Shown piece after piece: positions 1 through 8,731 of a stretch of 64,000 nt of DNA. Position numbers and translations under genes: made by a program. Positions within the stretch are counted from its first letter, which is position 1, and each line of letters begins with the position of its first letter. This stretch comes from Alkalilimnicola sp. S0819. Its GTDB lineage: Bacteria; Pseudomonadota; Gammaproteobacteria; Nitrococcales; WHIW01. The DNA lies in assembly GCF_009295635.1 (NCBI RefSeq), contig NZ_WHIW01000013.1:18053-82052 (forward strand), given 5' to 3'. The notes under the pieces are model-generated. The model was not told the DNA's origin. It searched no databases and saw only the letters and a list, made by a program, of their open reading frames with translations.

Positions 1-1
1 A

Positions 2-760
2 CTCTATACCCTGCTCGACAAATTCCTGTTGCGCTTCCCCGACCGGGTGGTGGCCGTGGCCGAATCCCAGCGTCAGCGCCTGCGGCGCATTCGGGTGCCC
101 GCGCACAAGATTCGGGTTATCGCCAATGCCTGCACCCTGGACGAAGCACCATGCCGCACCCCGGGCGACGATGTCCGCCGCGCGATGGGGCTGCCGGCCC
201 GGGGGCCGTTGCTGCTGGCCGCGGGCCGACTGAGCCCGGAAAAAGGGCACCGGCATCTGCTTGCCGCGATGCCCGCGATTCTCAAGGCGCATCCGAGCGC
301 CCAACTGCTGATCGCCGGTGATGGGCCACTGCGCGAAGAACTGCTGTCCGGGGTGGGGGGGGCTCTCCGGGCGCATGTTCACCTGCCCGGCTTCTGCCGA
401 GAGGTGCACGGGCTTTTTCGGGCCGCGGATCTGCTGGTGCTGCCCTCGCTTTCGGAGGGTATGCCCAATGTCTTGCTGGAAGCCATGGCGCTGGAGTTGC
501 CCGTGGTGGCGACCCGGGTAGGCGGCGTGCCGGAACTGCTGCAGAACGGGCGTCTGGGCGTGCTGGTGGAGCCAGCCAGCCCTGCGGCGCTCGCCGAAGC
601 CTGCATAGCCGCGCTGGATCACCCGCAGAGCTGTCGGGAGAGGGCGGCCGAGGCGCGGATACAGGTCTTGCGCACGCACGGTTCCAAACGCCAGACCGAG
701 AAACTGCAGGCCCTTTACAGGGAGGTGGTGGAATGGCGGAGTCGCATGCTCACGGTGTGA
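2..760 (+). CDS. Glycosyltransferase family 4 (GT-B), 5' end outside the window
   Basis: Partial gene: the reading frame is open to the first base of the window, so the N-terminal Rossmann half is mostly missing and 252 residues are visible. What remains is a GT4-type C-terminal domain. It has the strand 'LLAAGRLSPEKG', a sugar-nucleotide binding segment around 'GDGPLREEL', and the EX7E signature in 'SEGMPNVLLEAMA' followed by 'VATRVGG'. Such enzymes transfer a sugar from a nucleotide donor to a lipid-linked glycan on the cytoplasmic face of the membrane. The donor and acceptor cannot be read from sequence. The gene overlaps the next glycosyltransferase gene by 28 bp, which indicates translational coupling. 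A run of eight G lies inside the coding region at 355-362. Confidence 0.85.
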   Translation, partial: LYTLLDKFLLRFPDRVVAVAESQRQRLRRIRVPAHKIRVIANACTLDEAPCRTPGDDVRRAMGLPARGPLLLAAGRLSPEKGHRHLLAAMPAILKAHPSAQLLIAGDGPLREELLSGVGGALRAHVHLPGFCREVHGLFRAADLLVLPSLSEGMPNVLLEAMALELPVVATRVGGVPELLQNGRLGVLVEPASPAALAEACIAALDHPQSCRERAAEARIQVLRTHGSKRQTEKLQALYREVVEWRSRMLTV

Positions 761-1800
761 TGCCCCGGGTCACCGTGATGGTGCCGGTGCGCAACGAAGC
801 GCGTTACATCAAGGCCACCCTGTCGCAATTGGCCGAGCAGGACTACCCGGCCGGGTCTCTGGAAATCCTCGTGCTGGACGGTGATTCCGAGGACGATACC
901 GCACAACGGGTACAGGCCTTCGCCACCGCGCACCCGGGCTTGAACCTGCGCTTGCTCCGCAACCCGCGCCGCCTATCCAGCGCGGCCCGAAACCTCGCCT
1001 TGGCGCATGGCCGTGGGGATTACTTTCTGCTCATCGACGGCCATGTGCACATACCCGGGCGTCGGATGATTCGGGATCACGTGGAAATGGCGCTTGCCCA
1101 TGGCGCGCTGGTGCTCGGCCGGCCCCAGCCCCTGGATCCGCCGGGCATCACCAGCTTTCAACAAGCGGTGGCGTTGGCACGGCGCTCGCGCCTGGCCCAT
1201 TCCGGGGAGTCGCTGATTTTCAGCAACAGGCAGGCTTGGTGCAGCCCGCTCAGTGTGGCGGTGTTCTATCACCGAAGCGTCTTCGAACGATGTGGTCGTT
1301 TCGATGAACGCTTCGATGCCGCCGAGGACCTGGAATTCAACTACCGGCTGGAGCGCGCCGGGCTGCGCTGCCTGATCTCGCCCCGCTTCACGGTGCGCTA
1401 CTACCCACGGGAGAATCTCTCAGGGCTGTTCCGGCAGCTTGTCCGCTACGGCCTGGGCCGGGGGCGATTCCTGCGCAAGCACCCGATGCGGCTGCGTCCC
1501 GAGATGCTGGCGCCGCCATTGTTGCTGCTCGGCCTGGTGGTGGGCGTGCTGGGCAGTCTATTCAGCGGATGGTGGCTGGGGCTGTTCGTGCTGGCGCTGG
1601 CGGCCTATGCATTGCTGCTGGAGGTGGAAGCCCGGCGTCTGGTGGCCGGCCAGCCGGGCCAGTCAGCGCATCGGCTGGCACTGATCATCGCCACGATTCA
1701 CCTGGGGCTGGGCTATGGCCTGCTGCGAGGCCTCCTGACACCCTGGCCCACGGTGCAAGCGGGCCCGCGTTTCGACGAGGAACGGGACCTTGCCGGCTAA
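733..1800 (+). CDS. Glycosyltransferase family 2, ExoA-like, membrane-anchored
   Basis: 355 residues. The N-terminal GT-A domain starts with 'VTVMVPVRNEARYI' and carries 'DGDSEDDT', a DxD-like 'LLIDGH', and the 'AEDLEFNYRLERAG' acid pair. These match the ExoA-like GT2 enzymes that extend exopolysaccharide repeat units. The last third has hydrophobic segments (around residues 260-300 and 315-335) that should anchor it in the inner membrane. ATG at 733 was chosen because AGGGAGG lies just upstream. An ATG at 760 touching the previous stop is the alternative. The gene overlaps both neighbours. Family assignment is firm; the sugar specificity is unknown. Confidence 0.88.
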   Translation: MAESHAHGVMPRVTVMVPVRNEARYIKATLSQLAEQDYPAGSLEILVLDGDSEDDTAQRVQAFATAHPGLNLRLLRNPRRLSSAARNLALAHGRGDYFLLIDGHVHIPGRRMIRDHVEMALAHGALVLGRPQPLDPPGITSFQQAVALARRSRLAHSGESLIFSNRQAWCSPLSVAVFYHRSVFERCGRFDERFDAAEDLEFNYRLERAGLRCLISPRFTVRYYPRENLSGLFRQLVRYGLGRGRFLRKHPMRLRPEMLAPPLLLLGLVVGVLGSLFSGWWLGLFVLALAAYALLLEVEARRLVAGQPGQSAHRLALIIATIHLGLGYGLLRGLLTPWPTVQAGPRFDEERDLAG

Positions 1801-2908
1801 GCGCGTCCTGTTTCTGCTCGATTGCCTGTACCAAGGCGCCGGCGGGGGCAGCGAGCGACAGTTCCTGAAGCTCTACCGCCACGCCGCCGAAATCGGCATT
1901 GACCCCTATGTGGCGTTTCTGCGCACCGAGGCCGTGCATCGACAGCTGGACTGGGCGCGCCCGCCGCTGCAACTGCAGTTGAAGTCACTGCGCAGCCCGG
2001 CGTTGCCGCTGGTGCTGTGGCGTCTGAAAAGGCTGGTGAGCCGGGAGCGGATCGAGGTGCTGCATACGCTGTTCGACGACGCTACCCTCTGTGGTGGTCT
2101 ATTGAAGGCTCTCTGTCCGGGCTTGAGGCTGATCTGCAGTCAGCGCAACCTGGGGCACGCCCACTCCGGCTTGCGCAAGCGCCTGCTCGGAGCGGTGTTC
2201 CGGCGTGGCGAGCAGGTGGTGGTCAACGCCCGGGTCATCGCCCACATGCTGGAGGCCGAATACGGCGTAGCGCCCCAGCGTACCCGGGTCATCCCCAATA
2301 TGTATGAGGCCGCACCCGCGGCGCGCCCCGGTGGCGCGGATCTGCATGCGCTGCGCAGGCGACATGGGATGCTTGCCGTGGTGGTGGCCAATCTGCGTCC
2401 CGTGAAGGGAATCGACGATCTGCTGGCCGCCGCCCGCCAGACGGCGGACCTGGATCTGGGCTATGTGCTGATCGGCGATGGTGGGGGGCTGGCGAGCTAT
2501 CGGCGTGAAGTGGCGGCGGCGGGTTTGCAGGCGCGTGTGCACCTGCTGGGCGCGCGTGATGACGTGCCGGCCTGGCTGGCGATGGCGGATTTGGCGATCT
2601 TGCCCTCCCGTTCCGAGGGCATGTCCAATGCGCTGGTGGAGTACATGTTCGCCGGCCTGCCGATTGTGGCAACGCGAGTGGGGGGCAACGTGGAAGCGCT
2701 TGACGGCGGGCGCTGCGGCGTACTGGTGGCGCCCCGGTCGCCGGCGGGATTGGCCGCCGGGATCCGCGCCCTGGTGGACGATCCGCCCCGCAGAGCGCGT
2801 TTGGGGCGGTGTGCCCACCGCTACGCCGAGGGGCGTTACACCGTGTCGCGGGTCAGTGCCGCCTACCGGCGATTGTACCGGTGCGGTCCGGCAGGCAGTC
2901 CGCGGTGA
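1790..2908 (+). CDS. Glycosyltransferase family 4
   Basis: 372 residues, full-length GT-B fold. The N-terminal domain opens with 'VLFLLDCLYQGAGGGSERQ', typical of the GT4 acceptor domain. The C-terminal domain has 'VVANLRPVKGIDDLL', 'IGDGGG' and the EX7E motif in 'SEGMSNALVEYMFAG', then 'VATRVGG'. Translation probably starts at TTG 1790, overlapping the preceding gene by 11 bp. It is the last gene of the forward glycosyltransferase run. Its 3' end overlaps the convergent deacetylase gene by 56 bp. Role: adding one sugar of the repeat unit; donor unknown. Confidence 0.87.
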   Translation: MPAKRVLFLLDCLYQGAGGGSERQFLKLYRHAAEIGIDPYVAFLRTEAVHRQLDWARPPLQLQLKSLRSPALPLVLWRLKRLVSRERIEVLHTLFDDATLCGGLLKALCPGLRLICSQRNLGHAHSGLRKRLLGAVFRRGEQVVVNARVIAHMLEAEYGVAPQRTRVIPNMYEAAPAARPGGADLHALRRRHGMLAVVVANLRPVKGIDDLLAAARQTADLDLGYVLIGDGGGLASYRREVAAAGLQARVHLLGARDDVPAWLAMADLAILPSRSEGMSNALVEYMFAGLPIVATRVGGNVEALDGGRCGVLVAPRSPAGLAAGIRALVDDPPRRARLGRCAHRYAEGRYTVSRVSAAYRRLYRCGPAGSPR

Positions 2909-3560
2909 GCTCCGGTGCGATGGCGGGACGCGATGGCGCCGCGCTCTCCAGGGCTTCGAAGCGAAAACCCTCGGCCCGGTATCGTGGAATCATCTCATCC
3001 AGATAGTCCCGCGTGAGCTGGAACTGGTCGTGGAACAGCAGGATGTCGCCCGCTTCCAGTGTGCCGAGATTGTGGGCAATGGCGTGGGTGGATTTCGCGC
3101 GATAGTCCCGCGCGTCCCGGGACCAGAGCACGATGTCGAAGGGCACTTCGCGACTGCAGCGAAGCAGGTTCCAGCTGAGGTGTCCGTAGGGTGGGCGGTA
3201 TAGCGTGGGGCGCCAGTTCGGCAGCACCGCCGTTATAGCCCGGGTACACCGCAGATGCTCTTCCTGCAACTGCTGACGGTTGAGCCGGCGCGGGGATCGG
3301 TGGCTGTAGGAGTGGGCCCCCACCGTGTGCCCCTCGGCCACCATGCGTCGCAAGAGTTGTTCCCGTCCCGCAATGCGGTTGCCCAGGATAAAGAAGCTGG
3401 CCCTGACCTTGTGGCGCGCCAGCGTATCGAGAATGGCCGCTGTGCGCGAATGCGGCCCGTCATCGAAGCTCAGGTAGAGCGCGGGCGCGCTGCCGCGCAC
3501 GCGATAGCGCAGATTTGGCGCCAGGGCCGTGAGCAGCATTCTAGCCAGACGGCTGGCCAT
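2853..3560 (-). CDS. NodB-type polysaccharide deacetylase
   Basis: 235 residues with the five carbohydrate esterase 4 motifs in order: 'SFDDGP' (motif 1, catalytic base and metal Asp), 'HSYSH' (motif 2, metal His), 'RPPYG' (motif 3), 'DARDY' (motif 4) and 'LLFHD' (motif 5). The family uses a metal ion to remove N- or O-acetyl groups from glycans. No clear signal peptide or strong membrane segment is seen. It may therefore act on a cytoplasmic-face lipid-linked intermediate, as ArnD does, rather than on exported polymer; that is inference. It is transcribed against the surrounding glycan genes, convergent with the GT4 gene and divergent from the polymerase gene. Confidence 0.88.
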   Translation of the reverse strand: MASRLARMLLTALAPNLRYRVRGSAPALYLSFDDGPHSRTAAILDTLARHKVRASFFILGNRIAGREQLLRRMVAEGHTVGAHSYSHRSPRRLNRQQLQEEHLRCTRAITAVLPNWRPTLYRPPYGHLSWNLLRCSREVPFDIVLWSRDARDYRAKSTHAIAHNLGTLEAGDILLFHDQFQLTRDYLDEMIPRYRAEGFRFEALESAAPSRPAIAPELTADCLPDRTGTIAGRRH

Positions 3561-3875
3561 CAGGTTCGTACCGTGATCAAGTGCATGGGAACCCGCCTTT
3601 TCGCTGTTCTACGCGGTTTCTCGGAGATGCCGGTCCGTCCCCCGGGCCGACCTCCAAGGCAGTGTTTCCTTGAGTAATCGGATTGTGGTCGTGTTCGGCG
3701 TATGCAAGAGCCGCCCCCGGTGTCTCTTGACGCGGCCCCCGGGTGCTTGAAAGTTCACGCTTCGCCTTTACCTCACGTGTAGCAAACCATTCCTTTGGGC
3801 CTCGGCTGCAGCCAGGCGGCCCGCCGTTGGCTGGGGTTTCCTCGAAGATCGTTTACGCAGAGGGGGCAATGCGCG
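3561..3875. promoter_or_regulatory. Divergent intergenic region between deacetylase and polymerase genes
   Basis: About 315 bp without a convincing gene, separating two divergently transcribed genes, so promoters for both directions should lie here. TTGACG at 3727 is a possible -35 element but has no good -10 partner. Several short CG-rich inverted stretches are present. I see no recognisable operator. The forward gene has a purine-rich ribosome-binding region around 3859-3866. Confidence 0.4.
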
Positions 3876-5231
3876 ATGACTCAGGCCGCACAAGGAACGG
3901 CCCCGTTGGCGCGGCTGCCTGATGGGGGTTGGAGCCTCGCGCTGGTGCTGGTCGGCGTGTACCTTTGGGCGCTTATCGCGACCCCGCAGTATCGCTTCGA
4001 TATTCTGGCCACGCTGCACTACGAAAAGCTGCTGGTGGCCGCCGCCTGGTTGAGTCTGCTGCTCGCCGGCCGCGTTCAGGCCCGCTTGTCCACCACCAGT
4101 GGCCTGCTATTGCTGCTGTACCTGTTCATGTGGGTCAGCCACTTGTTCTCGCCCTATCCCCAGACCGCCGACGCCCAGTGGTGGGTGAGTACCTACTGGA
4201 AGCTTCTGCTGTTCTACTTCCTTGTGCTGTTCACCGTGTCCGGCGTGCGCGACGTGCAGCGACTGTTCGCCGCGTTGGTGGTGGTCTCGCTGCTCTACCA
4301 GCTGCATTCCTGGCTGGACTTCGTGCAGGGGGGCGCCTACGTATGGCAGCAGGGCGTGCGGCGGATCATCGGCGTCTGGTCCGCCAGTGGCATGGGGGCA
4401 CCCAACGCCTTTGGCATGCTTGCCCTGTTCACCCTGCCGTTCGCGCTGGCCTGGCGAGACGTCAGCACCGGGGCCTGGCTGCGCCGGGCACTGCTGGGCG
4501 GCGCCTTGCTCTGCGCGGCCTCTATTCTGTTCAGCGGCACACGCGCCGCGCTGGCGGGCCTGATCTTCTACCTGCTGCTGCGATATGGCCGGGCACTGGC
4601 CCGTCCCGCCGTGCTGATGGGTTTGGCGCTGGTGGGGGTGCTGGCCCTGGCGGCGTTGCCCACCGACATGCGCTTGCGTTACCTCTCCTTGGTGATGGAC
4701 GTGGAACAGCTGGAGCGGCCGGCCGAGGAGCTTGCCAGCGCATCCGCGCAGAGTCGCCTGCAAGGCCTGCGCGATGGTGTCGCCCTGGGTTTTCAGCGGC
4801 CGCTGCTGGGCTACGGCCCGGGCGCCTCGGCGGCGGCCCGTGCCGAGCGCTTGCCGGGCGAGCAATGGCTGGACATCGAAGGCGAAGCGCTGCAGCTGCA
4901 CAACCTGTATGGGCAGCTGATGGCCGAGGGAGGGCTGCCCGGCACGCTGTTGGCCGTGCTGCTGATGCTGCATGTGCTGGGCAGCCTTCGTCGGCTGCGA
5001 CGGGACGCCGACCCTTTGACCGCGCACTGGGCCGGCGCGCTGATGCTCGGGGTGCTGGTTTTCATGTTCTATGGCTTGGCCAGTCATACCCTGTACCGGT
5101 TCCACTGGCTGCTGCTGTTCGCCGCCCAGGCCGCTTTGGTGGGTGCCTGGCGCCGGGCGAGTGTACCGGCCGGCACGCCACCGGCGGGCCTGGCCGGAGT
5201 GGCCCGCGCCCTGGCCAGACCGCGCGGCTAG
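3876..5231 (+). CDS. O-antigen ligase / Wzy-like polysaccharide polymerase
   Basis: 451 residues, very hydrophobic, with roughly ten or more predicted membrane segments. A large periplasmic loop sits in the C-terminal half and contains 'GYGPGASAAARAERLPG'. The 'GTRAALAGL' segment before it is the usual Arg-containing signature of the Wzy_C (O-antigen ligase) family. Such proteins polymerise or transfer lipid-linked repeat units on the periplasmic face. ATG 3876 was preferred to an in-frame upstream start at 3795 because it has an AGAGGGGG ribosome site and begins just before the first membrane helix. It ends 4 bp before the flippase gene. Ligase versus polymerase cannot be settled from sequence; context favours polymerase. 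Confidence 0.85.
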   Translation: MTQAAQGTAPLARLPDGGWSLALVLVGVYLWALIATPQYRFDILATLHYEKLLVAAAWLSLLLAGRVQARLSTTSGLLLLLYLFMWVSHLFSPYPQTADAQWWVSTYWKLLLFYFLVLFTVSGVRDVQRLFAALVVVSLLYQLHSWLDFVQGGAYVWQQGVRRIIGVWSASGMGAPNAFGMLALFTLPFALAWRDVSTGAWLRRALLGGALLCAASILFSGTRAALAGLIFYLLLRYGRALARPAVLMGLALVGVLALAALPTDMRLRYLSLVMDVEQLERPAEELASASAQSRLQGLRDGVALGFQRPLLGYGPGASAAARAERLPGEQWLDIEGEALQLHNLYGQLMAEGGLPGTLLAVLLMLHVLGSLRRLRRDADPLTAHWAGALMLGVLVFMFYGLASHTLYRFHWLLLFAAQAALVGAWRRASVPAGTPPAGLAGVARALARPRG

Positions 5232-5235
5232 CCCC

Positions 5236-6750
5236 GTGAATCGGCCCGATCAACAGCGGGGAATATTCGGCGCGCTGGCGCGTCATTCGCTGATTTATGG
5301 CGTGGGCAGCGCCCTGGGTGCGGCGGGCGGGTTTCTGCTGATTCCGCTGTACACCCATGTGCTGGCCACCGAGCAGTACGGCTTGCTGGAACTGCTCAAC
5401 CGGATCGCCGACATTCTGTTGCTGGTCATGTTCATGGGCCTGCGTCAGGCGTATATACGTTTCTACTTCGAACAGGACACGCCGGATTGGCGGCAGCGGG
5501 TGACCGGCAGCACGCTGGTGTTCGTACTGGCGTCGGGGCTGATCCTGGCGAGCCTGTTCTGGCTGCTCCATGAACCGCTGCTTGGCTTGTTCGCGGATGC
5601 GGCCGAGCTGCGGGTGCCGGTGATGCTGTTGCTGCTCTGGATGCCCGCGGAAATGGTGCTCCAGCTGGGCATGGTCGATTTGCAAGTGCGGCTGCGTTCG
5701 CTGCTCTACGTGCTCGTCAGTCTGCTTCGTCTGATCGGCTTCATCGCGCTGAATGTATATCTCATCTGGGTGCGTGATTTCGGCGTGGTGGGGGTGTTGC
5801 TCGCCCAGGCGCTGGTGACGGGGCTGATCGCGCTGGGGTTTCTCGGCTTGCTCGGCTGGCAGACCCGTGTGCGCTGTTCCGCCGCGCTGGTCCGCCGCTT
5901 GCTGGCCTTTGGGCTGCCCTACCTGCCGGCGGCGGCCTTCATGTACGTGGTCAACAATGGTGATCGCTACGTGATCGGTGCCTATGAGTCGCTCGCCGCG
6001 GTGGGGATCTACGCGCTGGCGCACAAGATCGGGATGATGGGCACGCAGTTCCTGATGGACCCGTTCAACAAGGTCTGGTCGCCGTTTCTGTTCCGGCACT
6101 ACAGCGACCCCGGTGGCCCGCGGCTGGTGGGGAGGGTCTATACCCTCTATACCATGGTGAGCCTGTTCGTGGCGCTGGGCATATCCTTGGCGGCGCCGGT
6201 GGCACTGCCCTGGATCTCCGCCGCCGAATACCACGGGGCCGCCACGCTGGTGCCGTTGATCGCCCTGGCATCGGTGTTCTACGGCATGTCCTGCCTGGGC
6301 GATGCGGGCATCCTGATTGCCAAGCGTACCCGCTACAAGCCACTGATATGCGCCCTGGCCGCGCTGGTCAGCGTGCTGGCCAATTTCTGGCTGGTGCCGC
6401 GCTGGGGGGCGACGGGCGCGGCCGTGGCCGCCGCGCTCGCCTTTCTGACACTGCTGCTGAGCACGCTCTGGGTGGCCAACCATTTCTACCGCATGTGGCT
6501 ACCACGCGGGCGGATCGTGGTCATGTTCGCCCTGAGTGCGCTTTTGTATCTGCTGGGGCTGGGGGCGATGCGCTTGCTGAGCGTTTCCTGGGTGACGCCG
6601 CTGATCGCGGGCCTGGCGCTGGCGGCGTTTCCCCTGCTGATGTGGCATGGCGGCTTCTTGCTGGCCGAGGAGAGAAGCATGGTGACGGAGCTGCTGAGGC
6701 GCCTGCGGCGGGGGGCGGTTCGACGCTACGCCGGGCACGGGGAGGCCTGA
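5236..6750 (+). CDS. Lipid-linked oligosaccharide flippase (Wzx / MOP superfamily)
   Basis: 504 residues with about 12-14 hydrophobic segments. The N-terminus 'HSLIYGVGSALGAAGGFLL' followed by 'LYTHVLATEQYGLLEL' is typical of polysaccharide transport proteins of the MATE/MOP superfamily. Members move undecaprenyl-linked glycans across the inner membrane. GTG 5236 is the probable start, only 4 bp after the preceding stop, so it is likely coupled to the polymerase. Together the two genes point to a Wzx/Wzy-dependent pathway. The outer-membrane export components (Wza, Wzc) are not in this window. Confidence 0.88.
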   Translation: MNRPDQQRGIFGALARHSLIYGVGSALGAAGGFLLIPLYTHVLATEQYGLLELLNRIADILLLVMFMGLRQAYIRFYFEQDTPDWRQRVTGSTLVFVLASGLILASLFWLLHEPLLGLFADAAELRVPVMLLLLWMPAEMVLQLGMVDLQVRLRSLLYVLVSLLRLIGFIALNVYLIWVRDFGVVGVLLAQALVTGLIALGFLGLLGWQTRVRCSAALVRRLLAFGLPYLPAAAFMYVVNNGDRYVIGAYESLAAVGIYALAHKIGMMGTQFLMDPFNKVWSPFLFRHYSDPGGPRLVGRVYTLYTMVSLFVALGISLAAPVALPWISAAEYHGAATLVPLIALASVFYGMSCLGDAGILIAKRTRYKPLICALAALVSVLANFWLVPRWGATGAAVAAALAFLTLLLSTLWVANHFYRMWLPRGRIVVMFALSALLYLLGLGAMRLLSVSWVTPLIAGLALAAFPLLMWHGGFLLAEERSMVTELLRRLRRGAVRRYAGHGEA

Positions 6751-6752
6751 AC

Positions 6753-7583
6753 ATGAGCCTGAGCAGGGTGTACGGGGAGACGCACGGTTCGCGGGCGATC
6801 GGCATCGTGGGCGGTGTGGGTTGTTTTGCCGGCCTGGATCTCAATCGCAAGATCTACCAACACAGCCTGGCCCGCACCGATCAGGAACAGGTCAGCGTCT
6901 ACCTGCTGTCGGCCGGTGCGCGTATCGCTGATCGCAGCGCCTTCCTGCTGGGCCGCAGTGAGGTGAACCCGGCCAGTGGCATCCTGCAGGTGTTGCGAAT
7001 GCTGGACGAAATGGGGGTTGCGGTGGCGGCGATTCCTTGCAATACCGCCCATGCGGCCCCCATCTTCGATCCGGTGGTGGGGCAACTGCAGGCCGAGGAG
7101 CGCCGCATTCGATTGATCAGCATGGTGGATGCCCTGGCGGATCACCTGTTGGCGGAGGCGCCGCGGCTCACCCGGCTGGGGGTGCTGGCCACTAGCGGGG
7201 CGGTGCGGGCCGATGTCTATGGTCTGGCCCTGCAGCGCTGGGGGGTGGAGGTTCTCTATCCGGGGGAGCGGCGGCAGCGGGCTCTGCAGGCGGCGCTCTA
7301 CGACCCGGATTACGGCATCAAGGCCACGGGCCAGCCGGTCAGCCTCAAGGCGCGTACCGCGTTGCTGGACGCGCTGCAGGACCTGCGTTTGCGCGGCGCG
7401 GAGTCGGTGGTGCTGGCGTGCAGCGAGTTGCCACTCGCGGTAAGGCCCGGCGTGTTGGCCGGTTGCCCCATTATCGATGCCACGGCAGTGCTGGCCCGTG
7501 CGCTGCTGCGCGAGGTTGCGCCCGCCAGGCTGCGCCCGCTCAACTGGGAGCGTCAGGGGCGTCCAAAGACTGCCAGGGGGTGA
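6753..7583 (+). CDS. Aspartate/glutamate racemase family protein
   Basis: 276 residues. The protein opens with 'AIGIVGGVGCFAGLDLNRKI', the Asp/Glu racemase nucleation loop with an unusual Gly-Cys-Phe where most members have Gly-Pro. Both catalytic cysteines are present: 'IPCNTAH' around residue 92 and 'LACSELPL' around residue 220. The family interconverts L- and D-Asp or Glu without a cofactor by a two-base cysteine mechanism; some members act on other substrates. ATG 6753 follows GGGGAGG and lies 2 bp after the flippase stop, so it is in the same operon. Its place next to an ATP-grasp gene suggests it supplies a D-amino acid for glycan modification; that is inference. Confidence 0.8.
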   Translation: MSLSRVYGETHGSRAIGIVGGVGCFAGLDLNRKIYQHSLARTDQEQVSVYLLSAGARIADRSAFLLGRSEVNPASGILQVLRMLDEMGVAVAAIPCNTAHAAPIFDPVVGQLQAEERRIRLISMVDALADHLLAEAPRLTRLGVLATSGAVRADVYGLALQRWGVEVLYPGERRQRALQAALYDPDYGIKATGQPVSLKARTALLDALQDLRLRGAESVVLACSELPLAVRPGVLAGCPIIDATAVLARALLREVAPARLRPLNWERQGRPKTARG

Positions 7584-7585
7584 GC

Positions 7586-8617
7586 ATGAGCAGCGAGCCA
7601 AGGGCGGTGCTGTTTCGTTCGGAGCGACGTTTCCAGGCCTTCCACGACAGCCTGCGGGAGCGCGGTGTATCGGTGGATGTGCTGGACTTCACCGATCCCG
7701 CTTGGCAGGACTACGACTTTCGCCGCGCACACATACTGATTTACTTTCCGCATTTCGAGTACACATCCAATCATCCCCTGGCCCTGCACCGGGTCCAGGA
7801 CGAGCTGATGTTCCTGCACCGGCGGCACCCGCATCTGCGCATGTTCCCTGACCCGCGGGTGACGCCCTATTACTCCGACAAGTACCGTCAGCTGCTCTTC
7901 CTGCGCGCCACGGGGCTGCCCCATCCGCGGACCCTCAGCCTGGACGGCGAGGCTGCGCTCGCTCGCGCCGAGCGGGAGCTGGGCTACCCCATGGTCATCA
8001 AGAACCGGTTCGGCGCTGGCGGCGATTACGTCTTCAAGGTCGATGAACCGGGCGAGCTGCGCGAGCTCTATCGCCTGTCACGCCTGGACATGGTTCATGG
8101 CGGCGCCTGGCGGCGGGGTATCAAGGCGCTCGCCCGGCGCAGCTTTCACTGGCACCTGTGGAAGAACCGGCGCCTGGCCTACCCCTTCCTGTCGCCGCCC
8201 CTGCTGGCCCAGCAGTTCATCAGCCACGAGAGTGACCTGAAGACCGTGGTGGGTGACGGCGAGGTGGTGGAGGCGCACTGGCGCCACCGGGCCGACCCGC
8301 GCATGTGGAAGATGAACATCGATGGCGGCGGCATCGGTGAATGGTCCCATGTGCCGCCCGAGCCCTTGCGGATTTCCGAGCAACTGGCGCGGCAACTCGG
8401 TGCCCGCTGGCTGAATGTGGACATCATGCGCAGCGGCGGTGATTACCTGGTTTCCGAGTTCTCGCCGGTGTGGCATCACTATGCGTACCGGGAAAAGGCG
8501 AGCTTCGTTTACAAGGACGATTACAACATCCCCAGGCCGCTGCGCGAGGCGCTGGACCTGGAGCGCATGGTGGTGGCTTCCTTGCTGCGGCCTTCACCGC
8601 TGCGCCGGGCGGGCTGA
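7586..8617 (+). CDS. ATP-grasp domain protein, probable carboxylate-amine ligase
   Basis: 343 residues. The ATP-grasp fold is visible from 'KYRQLLFLRATGLPHPRTL' (small lid domain), through 'YPMVIKNRFGAGGDYVFKV' (ATP-binding lysine and glycine-rich loop), to 'VDIMRSGGDYLVSEFSP' (metal-binding acidic residues at the end of the active site). ATP-grasp enzymes make an acyl-phosphate from a carboxylic acid and couple it to an amine or thiol. The start ATG 7586 is 2 bp after the racemase stop. The substrate cannot be read. The racemase upstream and adenylating enzyme downstream make an amino acid-glycan or amino acid-amino acid ligation plausible. Confidence 0.72.
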   Translation: MSSEPRAVLFRSERRFQAFHDSLRERGVSVDVLDFTDPAWQDYDFRRAHILIYFPHFEYTSNHPLALHRVQDELMFLHRRHPHLRMFPDPRVTPYYSDKYRQLLFLRATGLPHPRTLSLDGEAALARAERELGYPMVIKNRFGAGGDYVFKVDEPGELRELYRLSRLDMVHGGAWRRGIKALARRSFHWHLWKNRRLAYPFLSPPLLAQQFISHESDLKTVVGDGEVVEAHWRHRADPRMWKMNIDGGGIGEWSHVPPEPLRISEQLARQLGARWLNVDIMRSGGDYLVSEFSPVWHHYAYREKASFVYKDDYNIPRPLREALDLERMVVASLLRPSPLRRAG

Positions 8618-8731
8618 GCCGCGCCTTGCAAGCGCCCCCCGCCGGCCCAAGGGATTTGGTCAGTGACGCCTGAGGGTCTGCCCCGGCCGCTTGCGGATCA
8701 CAGTAATGGCGACCGACGACAGAGGGCGAAT

